DNA of 64,000 nt from NCBI GenBank assembly GCA_015063305.1, contig SVUJ01000008.1, positions 1-64,000 on the forward strand, written 5' to 3'. A model generated the notes under the pieces. That model made no database searches and was not told the origin of the DNA. It was given only the letters and a program-made list of their open reading frames with translations. How positions within the stretch are numbered: the stretch's first letter is position 1; each line of letters starts with the position of its first letter. This DNA is from Oscillospiraceae bacterium. GTDB lineage: Bacteria > Bacillota > Clostridia > Oscillospirales > CAG-272. Below, in pieces: positions 47,048-54,678 of this stretch. Position numbers and translations under genes: made by a program.

Positions 47048-47971
47048 ATGATATACTCCAATATCGGGGAGCTTATAGGAAGAACTCCCCTGTTTCTTGC
47101 AAAAAACTATATGAACAAAAAGAACTTACACGCTAATATCCTGTGTAAGCTTGAATATCTCAATCCCGCGGGAAGCATAAAGGACAGAGCCGCGCTCTAT
47201 ATGATAGAGGACGCCGAGAAAAAAGGACTCCTCGGAAGCGGCTCGGTCATAATCGAGCCCACCAGCGGAAACACGGGAATAGGACTTGCCGCCATCGCGG
47301 CTTCAAGGGGATATAAAACTATACTCACTATGCCCGCCTCGATGAGCATCGAGCGCCGCAAGCTCCTTGCCGCGTACGGCGCACAGATAGTGCTCACCGA
47401 TGCTTCTCTCGGTATGCAGGGAGCGGTCGATAAAGCCGAGCAGCTCGCGCGCGAAATACCGAACAGCTTTATCCCCTCTCAGTTTGATAACCCCGCAAAT
47501 CCTATGTCGCACAGATGCACCACCGCCCCCGAGATATGGAATGATACCGAGGGAAAGGTAGACGCGCTCGTGGCGGGGGTCGGAACGGGCGGCACGGTAA
47601 GCGGTATCGCTAAATTCCTCAAGGAAAAGAATAAAAATATAAAAATAGTTGCCGTTGAGCCCTTCTCTTCTCCCCTCATTTCCGAGGGAAAGGCGGGAGC
47701 ACACGGTCTTCAGGGCATCGGCGCGAATTTTATCCCCCAAAATTTTGATAAGACCCTTATAGATGATATAATAAAGGTCACGGAGGAAGAGGCATACAGC
47801 GCCGCTCGTCTTCTCGCTAAGAGCGAGGGACTTCTCTGCGGTATCAGTTCGGGCGCGGCGCTCCACGCCGCTACCGTACTCGCCGCAAAGGAAGAAAACA
47901 AGGGCAAAAATATAGTGGTAATTCTTCCCGATACGGGCGACAGATACCTCTCCACCCCTCTTTTTGAATAA
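47048..47971 (+). CDS. cysK: Cysteine synthase (O-acetylserine sulfhydrylase)
   Basis: The 307-residue PLP enzyme makes cysteine from O-acetylserine and sulfide. PLP Lys lies in LNPAGSIKDRAALYM near residue 45, the phosphate loop is GTGGTVSGIAKF near 178, and PTSGNTGIGLA near 72 binds substrate. ATG at 47048 follows AAGGAGG. No promoter of good consensus was seen after the rpsT terminator. It precedes an MFS transporter gene by 39 bases on the same strand and could be co-transcribed with it. Confidence 0.95.
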   Translation: MIYSNIGELIGRTPLFLAKNYMNKKNLHANILCKLEYLNPAGSIKDRAALYMIEDAEKKGLLGSGSVIIEPTSGNTGIGLAAIAASRGYKTILTMPASMSIERRKLLAAYGAQIVLTDASLGMQGAVDKAEQLAREIPNSFIPSQFDNPANPMSHRCTTAPEIWNDTEGKVDALVAGVGTGGTVSGIAKFLKEKNKNIKIVAVEPFSSPLISEGKAGAHGLQGIGANFIPQNFDKTLIDDIIKVTEEEAYSAARLLAKSEGLLCGISSGAALHAATVLAAKEENKGKNIVVILPDTGDRYLSTPLFE

Positions 47972-48010
47972 CAGATAAAAATTCGGAGCTTTTTTTGGGA
48001 GATCGGACGT

Positions 48011-49246
48011 ATGGCAAACAGTATAAGCAAAAGAGCACGCGCTATGTGTTGCCTATTGACCCTCGTGTATTTCGCAAGTTATACTATGAGGATAAATTTT
48101 GCCGTTATGATAGTTAAGGTGTGCAGCGATATGCAGCTTGAAAAGAGCGCCCTTGCGATAGTCTTAACGGGACTTACGGTGGCCTACGGAGCGGGACAGG
48201 TGATAAACGGCTTCGTGGGCGACAAAATAGCGCCGAGAACTATGATAAGTGTAGGTCTGGCACTTGCCGCCGCGTGCAATATGGCAATGTATTTTTCACA
48301 TAATTTAGTCCTTATGACGGTGATATGGACAATAAACGGCTTTGCCCATTCAATGCTCTGGCCGCCCATAGTTCGTACTATGACCGAAAATTTCCGGGGA
48401 GAGGAATACAGCTATGCTGCAGTCCGCGTGTCCTGGGGATCGTCGATAGCTACGATACTTCTCTATCTCGTCTGTCCGTTCCTGCTTGGATATATGAGCT
48501 GGAGAAGCATAATCGCCATCTGCTCACTCATAGGGGTCGCCGTTCTGGTGCTTTGGATACCCACCTCAAAAAGACTTTTCCAAAACACCATATCGGCAAA
48601 GAAAGACATATCCGCCCCCGACGCTCACTCTCCCCTGCCGAGATATGCTTTTATTCCCGTAGTACTTATAATGCTTGGCATAATCTTTCAGGGTATGCTG
48701 CGTGACGGAGTTACCAACTGGGTACCGTCGCTGCTGAATGAGAGCTTCGGCATATCCGAGGAGAATGCCATTTTTGTGACAGTTATCCCCGCTATATTCA
48801 GTATGATAGTTCTCTATGCATTTGACATATTGCACCGCAAACTGCTGAAAAACGAGGTCTTTTGCGCTACCGTGATATTCGGAGCGGCTATGCTCTTTGG
48901 AGCTGTTATGTATCTCTGTGATATACTCTCTCCGTCGGCTCTGCTCTCCACACTTTTCGTAACTCTGATCATCGCCTGTATGCACGGCATAAATCTTATG
49001 CTTATTTCAATAGCGCCCAAAAGATTTGCAAAAAGCGGCAAGGTATCGACCTTTTCGGGAATACTCAACTCCTGTACGTATATCGGCGCGTCTGTTGCCA
49101 CACCCCTTTTCGCCGCCCTTGCCGAGGGCAGCGGTTGGAGCGCGTGTGTGCTGAGCTGGGCTGTAATCTCGGCTCTCGGACTTACCGTTTGCCTTTTGGC
49201 GTTCCCTCTATGGAGAAAATTCCGAAGAGAATATTCGGATATATAA
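48011..49246 (+). CDS. MFS transporter, organophosphate/phosphate antiporter-like
   Basis: The 411-residue protein has twelve predicted membrane segments. The N-terminal half with YFASYTMRINFAVMIVKV and GLTVAYGAGQVINGFVGDK resembles the OPA family (GlpT, UhpT), which exchange phosphorylated organic compounds for phosphate. The substrate cannot be assigned. ATG at 48011 follows GGGAGATCG. It ends at a terminator shared with the convergent gene ytvI. Confidence 0.88.
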   Translation: MANSISKRARAMCCLLTLVYFASYTMRINFAVMIVKVCSDMQLEKSALAIVLTGLTVAYGAGQVINGFVGDKIAPRTMISVGLALAAACNMAMYFSHNLVLMTVIWTINGFAHSMLWPPIVRTMTENFRGEEYSYAAVRVSWGSSIATILLYLVCPFLLGYMSWRSIIAICSLIGVAVLVLWIPTSKRLFQNTISAKKDISAPDAHSPLPRYAFIPVVLIMLGIIFQGMLRDGVTNWVPSLLNESFGISEENAIFVTVIPAIFSMIVLYAFDILHRKLLKNEVFCATVIFGAAMLFGAVMYLCDILSPSALLSTLFVTLIIACMHGINLMLISIAPKRFAKSGKVSTFSGILNSCTYIGASVATPLFAALAEGSGWSACVLSWAVISALGLTVCLLAFPLWRKFRREYSDI

Positions 49247-49254
49247 AATCAAAC

Positions 49255-49279
49255 GGAGGATATCTCACCGATATCCTCC
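49255..49279. terminator. Bidirectional terminator between the MFS gene and ytvI
   Basis: GGAGGATATC and GATATCCTCC are exact inverted arms around TCACC. GTTTTTATATTTT follows on the plus strand; the minus strand has a shorter T stretch. Confidence 0.88.
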
Positions 49280-49284
49280 TGTTT

Positions 49285-50376
49285 TTATATTTTAGCGGTA
49301 TCATTCTTTCCTATCACTTCCTTGACTATCAGCACCACGGCAGGACCGAGAAGCATACCCGGTATGCCAAACAGACTAAGCCCCGCAAACATAGCAAAAA
49401 GAGTGATAAGGGGGTGTATTCCAAGGCTCTCTCCCACTATCTTCGGCTCGGCTATCTGACGGATTATCGTCATTATACCAAAAAGTATAAGCAGACCAAA
49501 TCCCGTTCTGAAATCCTTCAAAATCAGAGCGCCAACCGCCCAAGGGATAAGCACAGCTCCCGCGCCGAAAACGGGCAGGATATCCACCACCGCCACAATT
49601 ACAGCCATCAGAAAAGCGTATTGCTTCCCAAGCACGATAAGTCCCACAAAGACCTCTGTAAAGGTCAGCAGCATAATGAGCAGATAGGCGCGTATATAGC
49701 GCTTCACGGCGTTACCCGTAACAGCGCCCACTCGCTGTGCTCTTTCCCTGCCCGCGGGAGACAGCCAACTCATAAGACCATCTCTGAGCCTTCCGTAATC
49801 AAGCGCAAAATAAAAGCAGGCGAGAAGCGTGACTATCACCGTGATAACTGCTTTGGGTGTGTACCTGATGACCCCCATAGCTATGGCAGGTATGGCTGAT
49901 GAGAGCGCCGATATAAGATTATCTATCACCCGCGAGATAGCGCTGTCTATATTCTCTCTGAAATTTTCAAGCCCTCGGATACTCTCTATCTGGTCGACAA
50001 AGGGTATTTTGGCTGAAAGCCCCTCGGCGTATCCTATTATGCTATCTACGGTATTCTTTATTCCGTTGCCGTTCTCCTGCGCCCAGCTGACGAGCTTTTC
50101 AAGCTCCAAGAAAAGCCTGTTGACCGCCCAGAAGAGAAAAAAGCCAAGCGCCGCGAGTAAGAGCAGCACCAGCACGAAGGCACAGAGCTTTCGCGGCAAA
50201 TGAAGCTTTTTATATATCTTCTCCGAGAGAAAATATATCGGCACACCCACACAAAAGGATATAGCAAAGGGTATCACTATACCCACCGCGTATTCAAATA
50301 TCAGCCAGACGAAGAATATCACCGCGCCAACGCAAAAAAGCTTTGCGGCGAGCTCTGTGTATTTGCTATTTATCAT
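49285..50376 (-). CDS. ytvI: AI-2E family membrane protein, YtvI type
   Basis: The 363-residue protein has the AI-2E family layout: paired N-terminal helices, a long soluble loop (RLFLELEKLVSWAQENGNGI onward), and a C-terminal bundle with LLIMLLTFTEVFVGLIVLG and VDILPVFGAGAVLIPWAV. The length and the extra loop resemble YtvI, a sporulation membrane protein of the mother cell. ATG at 50376 lies 5 bases after GAGG; an in-frame GTG at 50382 is inside that site. It is convergent with the MFS gene. The sporulation role is inference from the subfamily and from dpaAB. Confidence 0.85.
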   Translation of the reverse strand: MINSKYTELAAKLFCVGAVIFFVWLIFEYAVGIVIPFAISFCVGVPIYFLSEKIYKKLHLPRKLCAFVLVLLLLAALGFFLFWAVNRLFLELEKLVSWAQENGNGIKNTVDSIIGYAEGLSAKIPFVDQIESIRGLENFRENIDSAISRVIDNLISALSSAIPAIAMGVIRYTPKAVITVIVTLLACFYFALDYGRLRDGLMSWLSPAGRERAQRVGAVTGNAVKRYIRAYLLIMLLTFTEVFVGLIVLGKQYAFLMAVIVAVVDILPVFGAGAVLIPWAVGALILKDFRTGFGLLILFGIMTIIRQIAEPKIVGESLGIHPLITLFAMFAGLSLFGIPGMLLGPAVVLIVKEVIGKNDTAKI

Positions 50377-50453
50377 TTCCACCTCGCAAAAAATCTGCTT
50401 ATATGAATATTATGATTTGTTTGGGAGAAAATATTTCATTCGCGCAAAATTTA

Positions 50454-50482
50454 TTGACAAGAGTATGGATATCTGTTAAAAT
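50454..50482 (+). promoter_or_regulatory. Promoter of the cyclophilin lipoprotein gene
   Basis: TTGACA (50454-50459) and TAAAAT (50477-50482) with a 17-base spacer. Confidence 0.85.
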
Positions 50483-50519
50483 AGGGTATATTTATAATAG
50501 CACGAGAAAGGAATAAACA

Positions 50520-51149
50520 ATGAAAAGAATTATATCTCTTGTACTCGTTATTTTGATGATTTCGGTCTGCTTCACATCTTGCAGTAAAGAGCCTCCCAAG
50601 CACGAGGACCTCGATTTCAGTCAGGTCGATATAGCCGAATTCACAGAAACCGACAAGGAAACCGATTACGTAATTATCACCGTAGCCGATTACGGTCAGA
50701 TAGTCATAAGACTTTTCCCCGACGTTGCCCCGATAACCGTTAAAAACTTCAAAAAGCTGGTTTCCGAAAAATTCTATGACGGACTTATCTTCCACAGAGT
50801 TATAGAAGGCTTTATGATACAGGGCGGCGGATATACCGAAAAAATGACACAGAAGCAGTCCACCGCTATAAAGGGTGAATTCTCCTCTAACGGCGTTGAA
50901 AACAACCTCAGACATATCCCCGGCGTTATCTCTATGGCGCGTACCAGCGTAAAGGATTCCGCAACCTCGCAGTTCTTCATTATGCACAAAGAATCCCCTC
51001 ACCTTGACGGAGAGTACGCCGCTTTCGGTTACACCGTTTACGGTATTGACGTGGTAAATAAGATAGCCGAGGTACAGACAAATTCGTCTGACCGTCCCAC
51101 AACGAACGTGGTCATAACATCTATAAGATTTGCCGAGAGGGCTGAGTAA
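50520..51149 (+). CDS. Peptidyl-prolyl cis-trans isomerase (cyclophilin), lipoprotein
   Basis: The 209-residue protein has a signal segment and a lipobox ending FTSC, then a cyclophilin domain with DGLIFHRVIEGFMIQGG near residue 94, ISMARTSVKDSATSQFFI near 140 and FGYTVYGIDVVNKIA near 178. It should catalyse prolyl isomerisation outside the membrane. The catalytic Arg-Phe-Gln set is present. ATG at 50520 follows GAAAGGAA. It is a single gene with its own promoter. Confidence 0.93.
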   Translation: MKRIISLVLVILMISVCFTSCSKEPPKHEDLDFSQVDIAEFTETDKETDYVIITVADYGQIVIRLFPDVAPITVKNFKKLVSEKFYDGLIFHRVIEGFMIQGGGYTEKMTQKQSTAIKGEFSSNGVENNLRHIPGVISMARTSVKDSATSQFFIMHKESPHLDGEYAAFGYTVYGIDVVNKIAEVQTNSSDRPTTNVVITSIRFAERAE

Positions 51150-51210
51150 AAATAATAAAAAGCAGAGAATTATATCTCTGTCGTTCTTAACAGAGATATC
51201 GCAGTAACAA

Positions 51211-51248
51211 AACTTCCCACGAACCATTTCATTGGTTCGTGGGAAGTT
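51211..51248 (+). terminator. Terminator of the cyclophilin gene
   Basis: AACTTCCCACGAACCA and TGGTTCGTGGGAAGTT are exact arms around TTTCAT, followed by TGCTTATAT. A weaker hairpin lies at about 51170-51200. Confidence 0.8.
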
Positions 51249-51274
51249 TGCTTATATAGGCAAAAAATAGCATA

Positions 51275-51500
51275 AGAAGGCTCCCTCCGGGAGGGAGCTG
51301 TCAGCGAAGCTGACTGAGGGAGAGTGCGTTACAATGAATTTAAACTAAACTCAAAATCCCGCAGACTCCTTCCACCACTTCGTGGTCCCCGTCTCGCTGC
51401 GGCTCGGTCACGCTCGCGTTCTGACACCACACCGTGGTGTCATTCATTCCGCTTGCGCCGCTTCGCTACCTCTCGGAGGGAGGCTATAACTTGTCATCTG
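51275..51500. repeat. Dispersed GGGAGGGAGCTGTCAGCGAAGCTGACTGAGGGAG element
   Basis: No gene here. The stretch starts with nested palindromes (GGCTCCCTCCGGGAGGGAGC; TCAGCGAAGCTGA) and continues through ACCACTTCGTGGT and GACACCACACCGTGGTGTC to the inverted CCTCTCGGAGGGAGG near 51470-51483. The ends CTCCCTCCGGGAGG and CCTCTCGGAGGGAGG are near-inverted repeats, so the whole ~210 bases could fold or have moved as one element. Confidence 0.8.
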
Positions 51501-51507
51501 CTTTTAT

Positions 51508-52596
51508 TTATATTTCTATAAGCTCCTTGGGAGAGGCGGTAAAATTGATAACATTTCCGCTGTGGTCAAGCGCTATCATATCCTCTATCCTACAGCCGTA
51601 CTTCCCCGCAATGTATATTCCGGGCTCGACGGTTACCACGTTGCCGCGGCACAAGACCTCGCCGTCCTTTGACGCGGGTGAAAATCTCGGCGACTCGTGC
51701 ACGAACATTCCCACTCCGTGACCGAGGCTGTGACCGAAGCAGCCCTCGTATCCCGCAGAGTTTATAATATCGCGCGCCACGCTGTCAACGTAGTGACAAC
51801 CAACACCCTCGCAGAGCGCGTCAAGCGCCGCCCTTTGTGCGCGGAGAACGGTGTTATAAAGGCGCTTCATTTCGTCGTCGGCTTTGCCTATGATGACCGT
51901 TCTCGTCATATCCGAGCAGTAGCCGTCAACACGCGCCCCAAAATCCATCGTGAGAAAGCCCCGCTCTATCGGGATATTTCTCGGAACACCGTGAGGCATA
52001 GAGGATACCTTTCCCGACACGGCGATAGTGTCAAACGCCGCCGCTTCAGCCCCATTCCTTCTCATAAAGAATTCAAGCTCAAGCGCTATTTCCTTTTCGG
52101 TAACACCCTCTTTGATAAATCCAAGGATATGCTCGAACGCCTTGTCGGTGATGGCCTGAGCCTCGGCTATCTTACCGAGCTCCCATTCACTCTTTATCGC
52201 CCTTTGAGATAGTATCGCACCCGACGCGCCGCCCACTATCTCCGCTCCCTTGATATTTTGCCTGAGCTTCTCAAGCATATCACAGCAGACTGAGGACTCC
52301 TCAATATATATCCTCTGCAGCTTCTCTATAGCCGCTATCAGTCCAAGCTTTGAGAGCATAGAGCCCTCGGGCATGATCACCTCAAAATCCTCTGCGCTGA
52401 CCGCCGATCTCGCCGCCTCGATATATCTGAAATCGGCAAGAAGATACGCCTTATCCTCACTCACGAGGATATATCCGTCGGTGTAGTCAAAGCCCGAAAT
52501 ATATCTTTGATTTACCTCGGACGAGATGAGTATTCCCTCTCGGCTGTCTTTTATAAGTCTTTTTCTGAGCTCACTCAGCTGTTCAGTTCTTCTCAT
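51508..52596 (-). CDS. Xaa-Pro peptidase, M24 family
   Basis: The 362-residue protein has a creatinase-like N-terminal domain (LISSEVNQRYISGFDYTDGY) and an M24 metallopeptidase domain with ligands in DFGARVDGYCSDMTRTV near residue 215, FGHSLGHGVGMFVHES near 285 and VVTVEPGIYIAGKYG near 315. It should cleave peptides with proline at the second position. ATG at 52596 overlaps the stop of the upstream gene (ATGA), so translation is coupled. It is last of three genes with yqeG and the AP-endonuclease-like gene. Confidence 0.94.
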   Translation of the reverse strand: MRRTEQLSELRKRLIKDSREGILISSEVNQRYISGFDYTDGYILVSEDKAYLLADFRYIEAARSAVSAEDFEVIMPEGSMLSKLGLIAAIEKLQRIYIEESSVCCDMLEKLRQNIKGAEIVGGASGAILSQRAIKSEWELGKIAEAQAITDKAFEHILGFIKEGVTEKEIALELEFFMRRNGAEAAAFDTIAVSGKVSSMPHGVPRNIPIERGFLTMDFGARVDGYCSDMTRTVIIGKADDEMKRLYNTVLRAQRAALDALCEGVGCHYVDSVARDIINSAGYEGCFGHSLGHGVGMFVHESPRFSPASKDGEVLCRGNVVTVEPGIYIAGKYGCRIEDMIALDHSGNVINFTASPKELIEI

Positions 52597-53453
52597 ATCC
52601 TTGCCGCAGCGCTCTCCCACATTTTCTTCATAGCAAGGGCGTCCTCCGCCATAGTTCCCGCAGATTCGCAGATTATCCTCGGCGCAACTCCCTCTTTTAC
52701 TATCGCCTCTGCCAAGGGCTCAAAATCGGGTCCGTAAACGCTGTCCTCAAAGGTCAGATGACGCTTCTCACCCGCGCCCGTGTATTCTATCTTTGAAAAA
52801 TGGCAGTGGAGATTGTAGGCATACTTGTCGCCAAGCTCTGTAGCTATCCTGTCAAATATCTGACGGTAGCTGTCAACGTCGGTGAAATATCCGCCGATAT
52901 TTCTCGCGTTCATATGTCCGAAATCGACCACGGGATAGAGAATTGGGTCTATACGGCAAAGCTCGATGACCTCGTCAAGCGTTCCGAGCTGATTTATCTT
53001 GCCCATAGTTTCAAGACCTATGTGGATATCGGTCTTGCCGACTGCCTCGATAGTCCTCGCAAGTGTATCCGAGGCAAGGCGCATCGCCTCTTCTCGGCTT
53101 ATCTTAGCCGCGCTTCCGCTGTGCACCACGATGGTGTCAGCTCCAAGCAGCTCAGCCGCCCACAGAGAGCGCTTTATATAGTCTATGCTCTTAAGGCGCT
53201 TCTCTTCCTCGATTCCCGAAAGCGAGATAAAATAAGGCGTATGGAATGACATCAGCACTCCGTTTGCCCTCGCCTCGTCACCTATTTTTCTGAGTGTGGC
53301 TTCGGAGGCGTTGAGCCCATTTCCCGCCTCAAATTCATAGGCGTCAAGTCCGCGCTTCTTTACCCAAGCAGGGGCGTTTACCGTACCCTTGTTGCCTTCC
53401 TCATAAAAGGACTCGCTGTTTCCGCCCGGTCCGAAAGTAGGTCTATCTATCAT
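52593..53453 (-). CDS. AP endonuclease (Nfo)-like TIM-barrel protein
   Basis: The 286-residue protein resembles the deoxyribonuclease IV / xylose-isomerase-like barrel. Metal-ligand-like residues occur in MSFHTPYFISLSG near 72, DTIVVHSGSAAKISREE near 105, IGLETMGKINQLGT near 145, PVVDFGHMNARNIGG near 175 and YNLHCHFSKIEYTG near 210. Endonuclease IV usually has HAPY and VLETTAGQG; here HTPY and GLETMGKIN are close. DNA repair is therefore likely but not certain. ATG at 53453 follows GAAGGGAAGAG, 2 bases after the yqeG stop. Confidence 0.85.
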   Translation of the reverse strand: MIDRPTFGPGGNSESFYEEGNKGTVNAPAWVKKRGLDAYEFEAGNGLNASEATLRKIGDEARANGVLMSFHTPYFISLSGIEEEKRLKSIDYIKRSLWAAELLGADTIVVHSGSAAKISREEAMRLASDTLARTIEAVGKTDIHIGLETMGKINQLGTLDEVIELCRIDPILYPVVDFGHMNARNIGGYFTDVDSYRQIFDRIATELGDKYAYNLHCHFSKIEYTGAGEKRHLTFEDSVYGPDFEPLAEAIVKEGVAPRIICESAGTMAEDALAMKKMWESAAARI

Positions 53454-53455
53454 TT

Positions 53456-53986
53456 TTATCTCTTCCCTTCATTCATCTTTTTGTATCTTTTTATGTAGGG
53501 CTTCTCTACCCATCTCTTGAACTTAAAGAACAAGGTAGTCTTATCCTTGATCGGCGGTACTATCAGCGCCTTAAGTCCAAGACGGTGCGCGGCAAGGGCG
53601 TCGGTGAGAAGCTGGTCGCCAAGGACCGCGGTGTTAGAGCGATCACTTCCCATTTTATCCATAGCTTTGATAAGTGTTCCGCTCTTGGGCTTTCCGCTGT
53701 CGGGATATGCGGGAAGGCCCAAACTCTCATTGAACAGCTCAACTCTCGGCGGGTGGTTGTTCGAGATAAGCGATGCGGATATCCCCGCGGCGCTGAGCGC
53801 CGCGAACCAATTTATTATCCTCTCGTCGGGCTCGGGCTGTTCGTATGGAGCGAGGGTGTTATCTATATCTATAAGCAGCGCCGACACCCCTATCGAGCGC
53901 AAAAAATCTACCGACACCAAATCGAAGGTATCAAACATATAGTCGGGAGTGAGTAAATATTTAAGCGAAAATTTCTTGTTTTTCAT
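53456..53986 (-). CDS. yqeG: YqeG family HAD IIIA-type phosphatase
   Basis: The 176-residue protein has the HAD motif ALLIDIDNTLAPYEQPEPD near residue 38, motif II in ASLISNNHPPRVELF near 75, and PKSGTLIKAMDKM with VLGDQLLTDALAAHRLG near 125. YqeG proteins are cytoplasmic phosphatases of the mitochondrial phosphatidylglycerophosphatase-like family; the natural substrate is not shown by the sequence. ATG at 53986 has only a weak GGA upstream. It is first in the three-gene operon. Confidence 0.92.
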   Translation of the reverse strand: MKNKKFSLKYLLTPDYMFDTFDLVSVDFLRSIGVSALLIDIDNTLAPYEQPEPDERIINWFAALSAAGISASLISNNHPPRVELFNESLGLPAYPDSGKPKSGTLIKAMDKMGSDRSNTAVLGDQLLTDALAAHRLGLKALIVPPIKDKTTLFFKFKRWVEKPYIKRYKKMNEGKR

Positions 53987-54024
53987 ATTTTCAAGTCCAT
54001 CACATTCAAAGATTTATTTAACTA

Positions 54025-54053
54025 ATTGTACCACAAGCCGCCCCTTCTTACAA
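54025..54053 (-). promoter_or_regulatory. Promoter of the yqeG operon
   Basis: TTGTAA (54048-54053) and TACAAT (54025-54030) with a 17-base spacer on the minus strand. Confidence 0.75.
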
Positions 54054-54091
54054 GCGCTTTTGAAAAAATCTAAATTTTTTTAAAAAAGCTA

Positions 54092-54120
54092 TTGACAAAG
54101 GTATATCTTTGTGATATTAT
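54092..54120 (+). promoter_or_regulatory. Promoter of the tRNA cluster
   Basis: TTGACA (54092-54097) and TATTAT (54115-54120) with a 17-base spacer, 28 bases before tRNA-Gly. Confidence 0.85.
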
Positions 54121-54148
54121 ATTAGAGCGGTTTTCAATAGCACTTTAT

Positions 54149-54222
<74 letters not shown>

Positions 54223-54263
54223 ACAATAGATGGCGCATCTATGATGCGCCATTTATGCGATAT

Positions 54264-54340
54264 GTGCCTTTAGCTCAGCCGGATAGAGCAACTGCCTTCT
54301 AAGCAGTAGGTCGGGGGTTCGAATCCCTTAAGGCACGCCA
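54264..54340 (+). tRNA. tRNA-Arg (anticodon TCT)
   Basis: The acceptor GTGCCTT pairs with AAGGCAC, the anticodon loop is CTTCTAA, the T loop is TTCGAAT, and CCA is encoded. Confidence 0.97.
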
Positions 54341-54343
54341 TAC

Positions 54344-54421
54344 GGAGGGATTAGCGCAGTTGGTTAGCGCGTCAGGTTGTGGCCCTGAAGGCCGTGGGTT
54401 CGAATCCCATATCTCTCCCCA
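54344..54421 (+). tRNA. tRNA-His (anticodon GTG)
   Basis: The encoded extra G(-1) faces C73, the hallmark of tRNA-His. Acceptor GAGGGAT pairs with ATCTCTC (one G-U), anticodon loop TTGTGGC, T loop TTCGAAT, CCA encoded. Confidence 0.97.
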
Positions 54422-54423
54422 GC

Positions 54424-54461
54424 AAAAAAGTCCATTTGTCTTTAGACAAATGGACTTTTTT
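54424..54461 (+). terminator. Terminator of the tRNA cluster
   Basis: AAAAAAGTCCATTTGTC pairs with GACAAATGGACTTTTTT around TTTA. Confidence 0.95.
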
Positions 54462-54466
54462 GAATG

Positions 54467-54632
54467 AAGCGCGCCAAAGCGCATGAAAAATGAAACAGGG
54501 CTACGCCCTATGAAGTGTGCCTTCGGCACATTGAGATGCAAAACGCGCTTCGCTTCATGTTCCGCTTGCGGAATACATCATACGAGCATAGCGAGTGCTT
54601 CATATCGCCGTTAGGCGATGCTTCATTCACAA
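54467..54632. repeat. String of short hairpins (gcgcatgaa... / tgccttcggca...)
   Basis: No gene here. The stretch is a row of 6- to 8-bp palindromes with small loops separated by ATGA/ATGC spacers: GCGCCAAAGCGC, GGGCTACGCCC, TGTGCCTTCGGCACA, GCGCTTCGC, TTCCGCTTGCGGAA, ATCGCCGTTAGGCGAT. The arrangement is typical of modular intergenic repeats in gut Clostridia and not of CRISPR, because neither repeats nor spacers are constant. Confidence 0.75.
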
Positions 54633-54669
54633 CAAACAGCCAAAGCGGCAGAGCCGCTTTGGCTGTTTG
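54633..54669. terminator. Perfect 17-bp hairpin downstream of the PHP gene
   Basis: Arms 54633-54649 and 54653-54669 are exact reverse complements around AGA. It lies 9 bases past the stop of the PHP gene; a CTTTTATT run follows only on the plus strand. Confidence 0.7.
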
Positions 54670-54678
54670 CTTTTATTA

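Noticed and set aside
51324-51521. Small plus-strand frames in the repeat block
   Set aside because: They lie inside palindromic repeats, have no ribosome site and no protein-like composition.
54299-54541. Minus-strand frame over the tRNA genes (SNPRPSGPQ-type peptide)
   Set aside because: This is the well-known false protein produced by reading tRNA genes backwards.
54467-54632. CRISPR array
   Set aside because: The palindromic units differ in sequence and spacing; there is no constant repeat or spacer length, and no cas genes are present.
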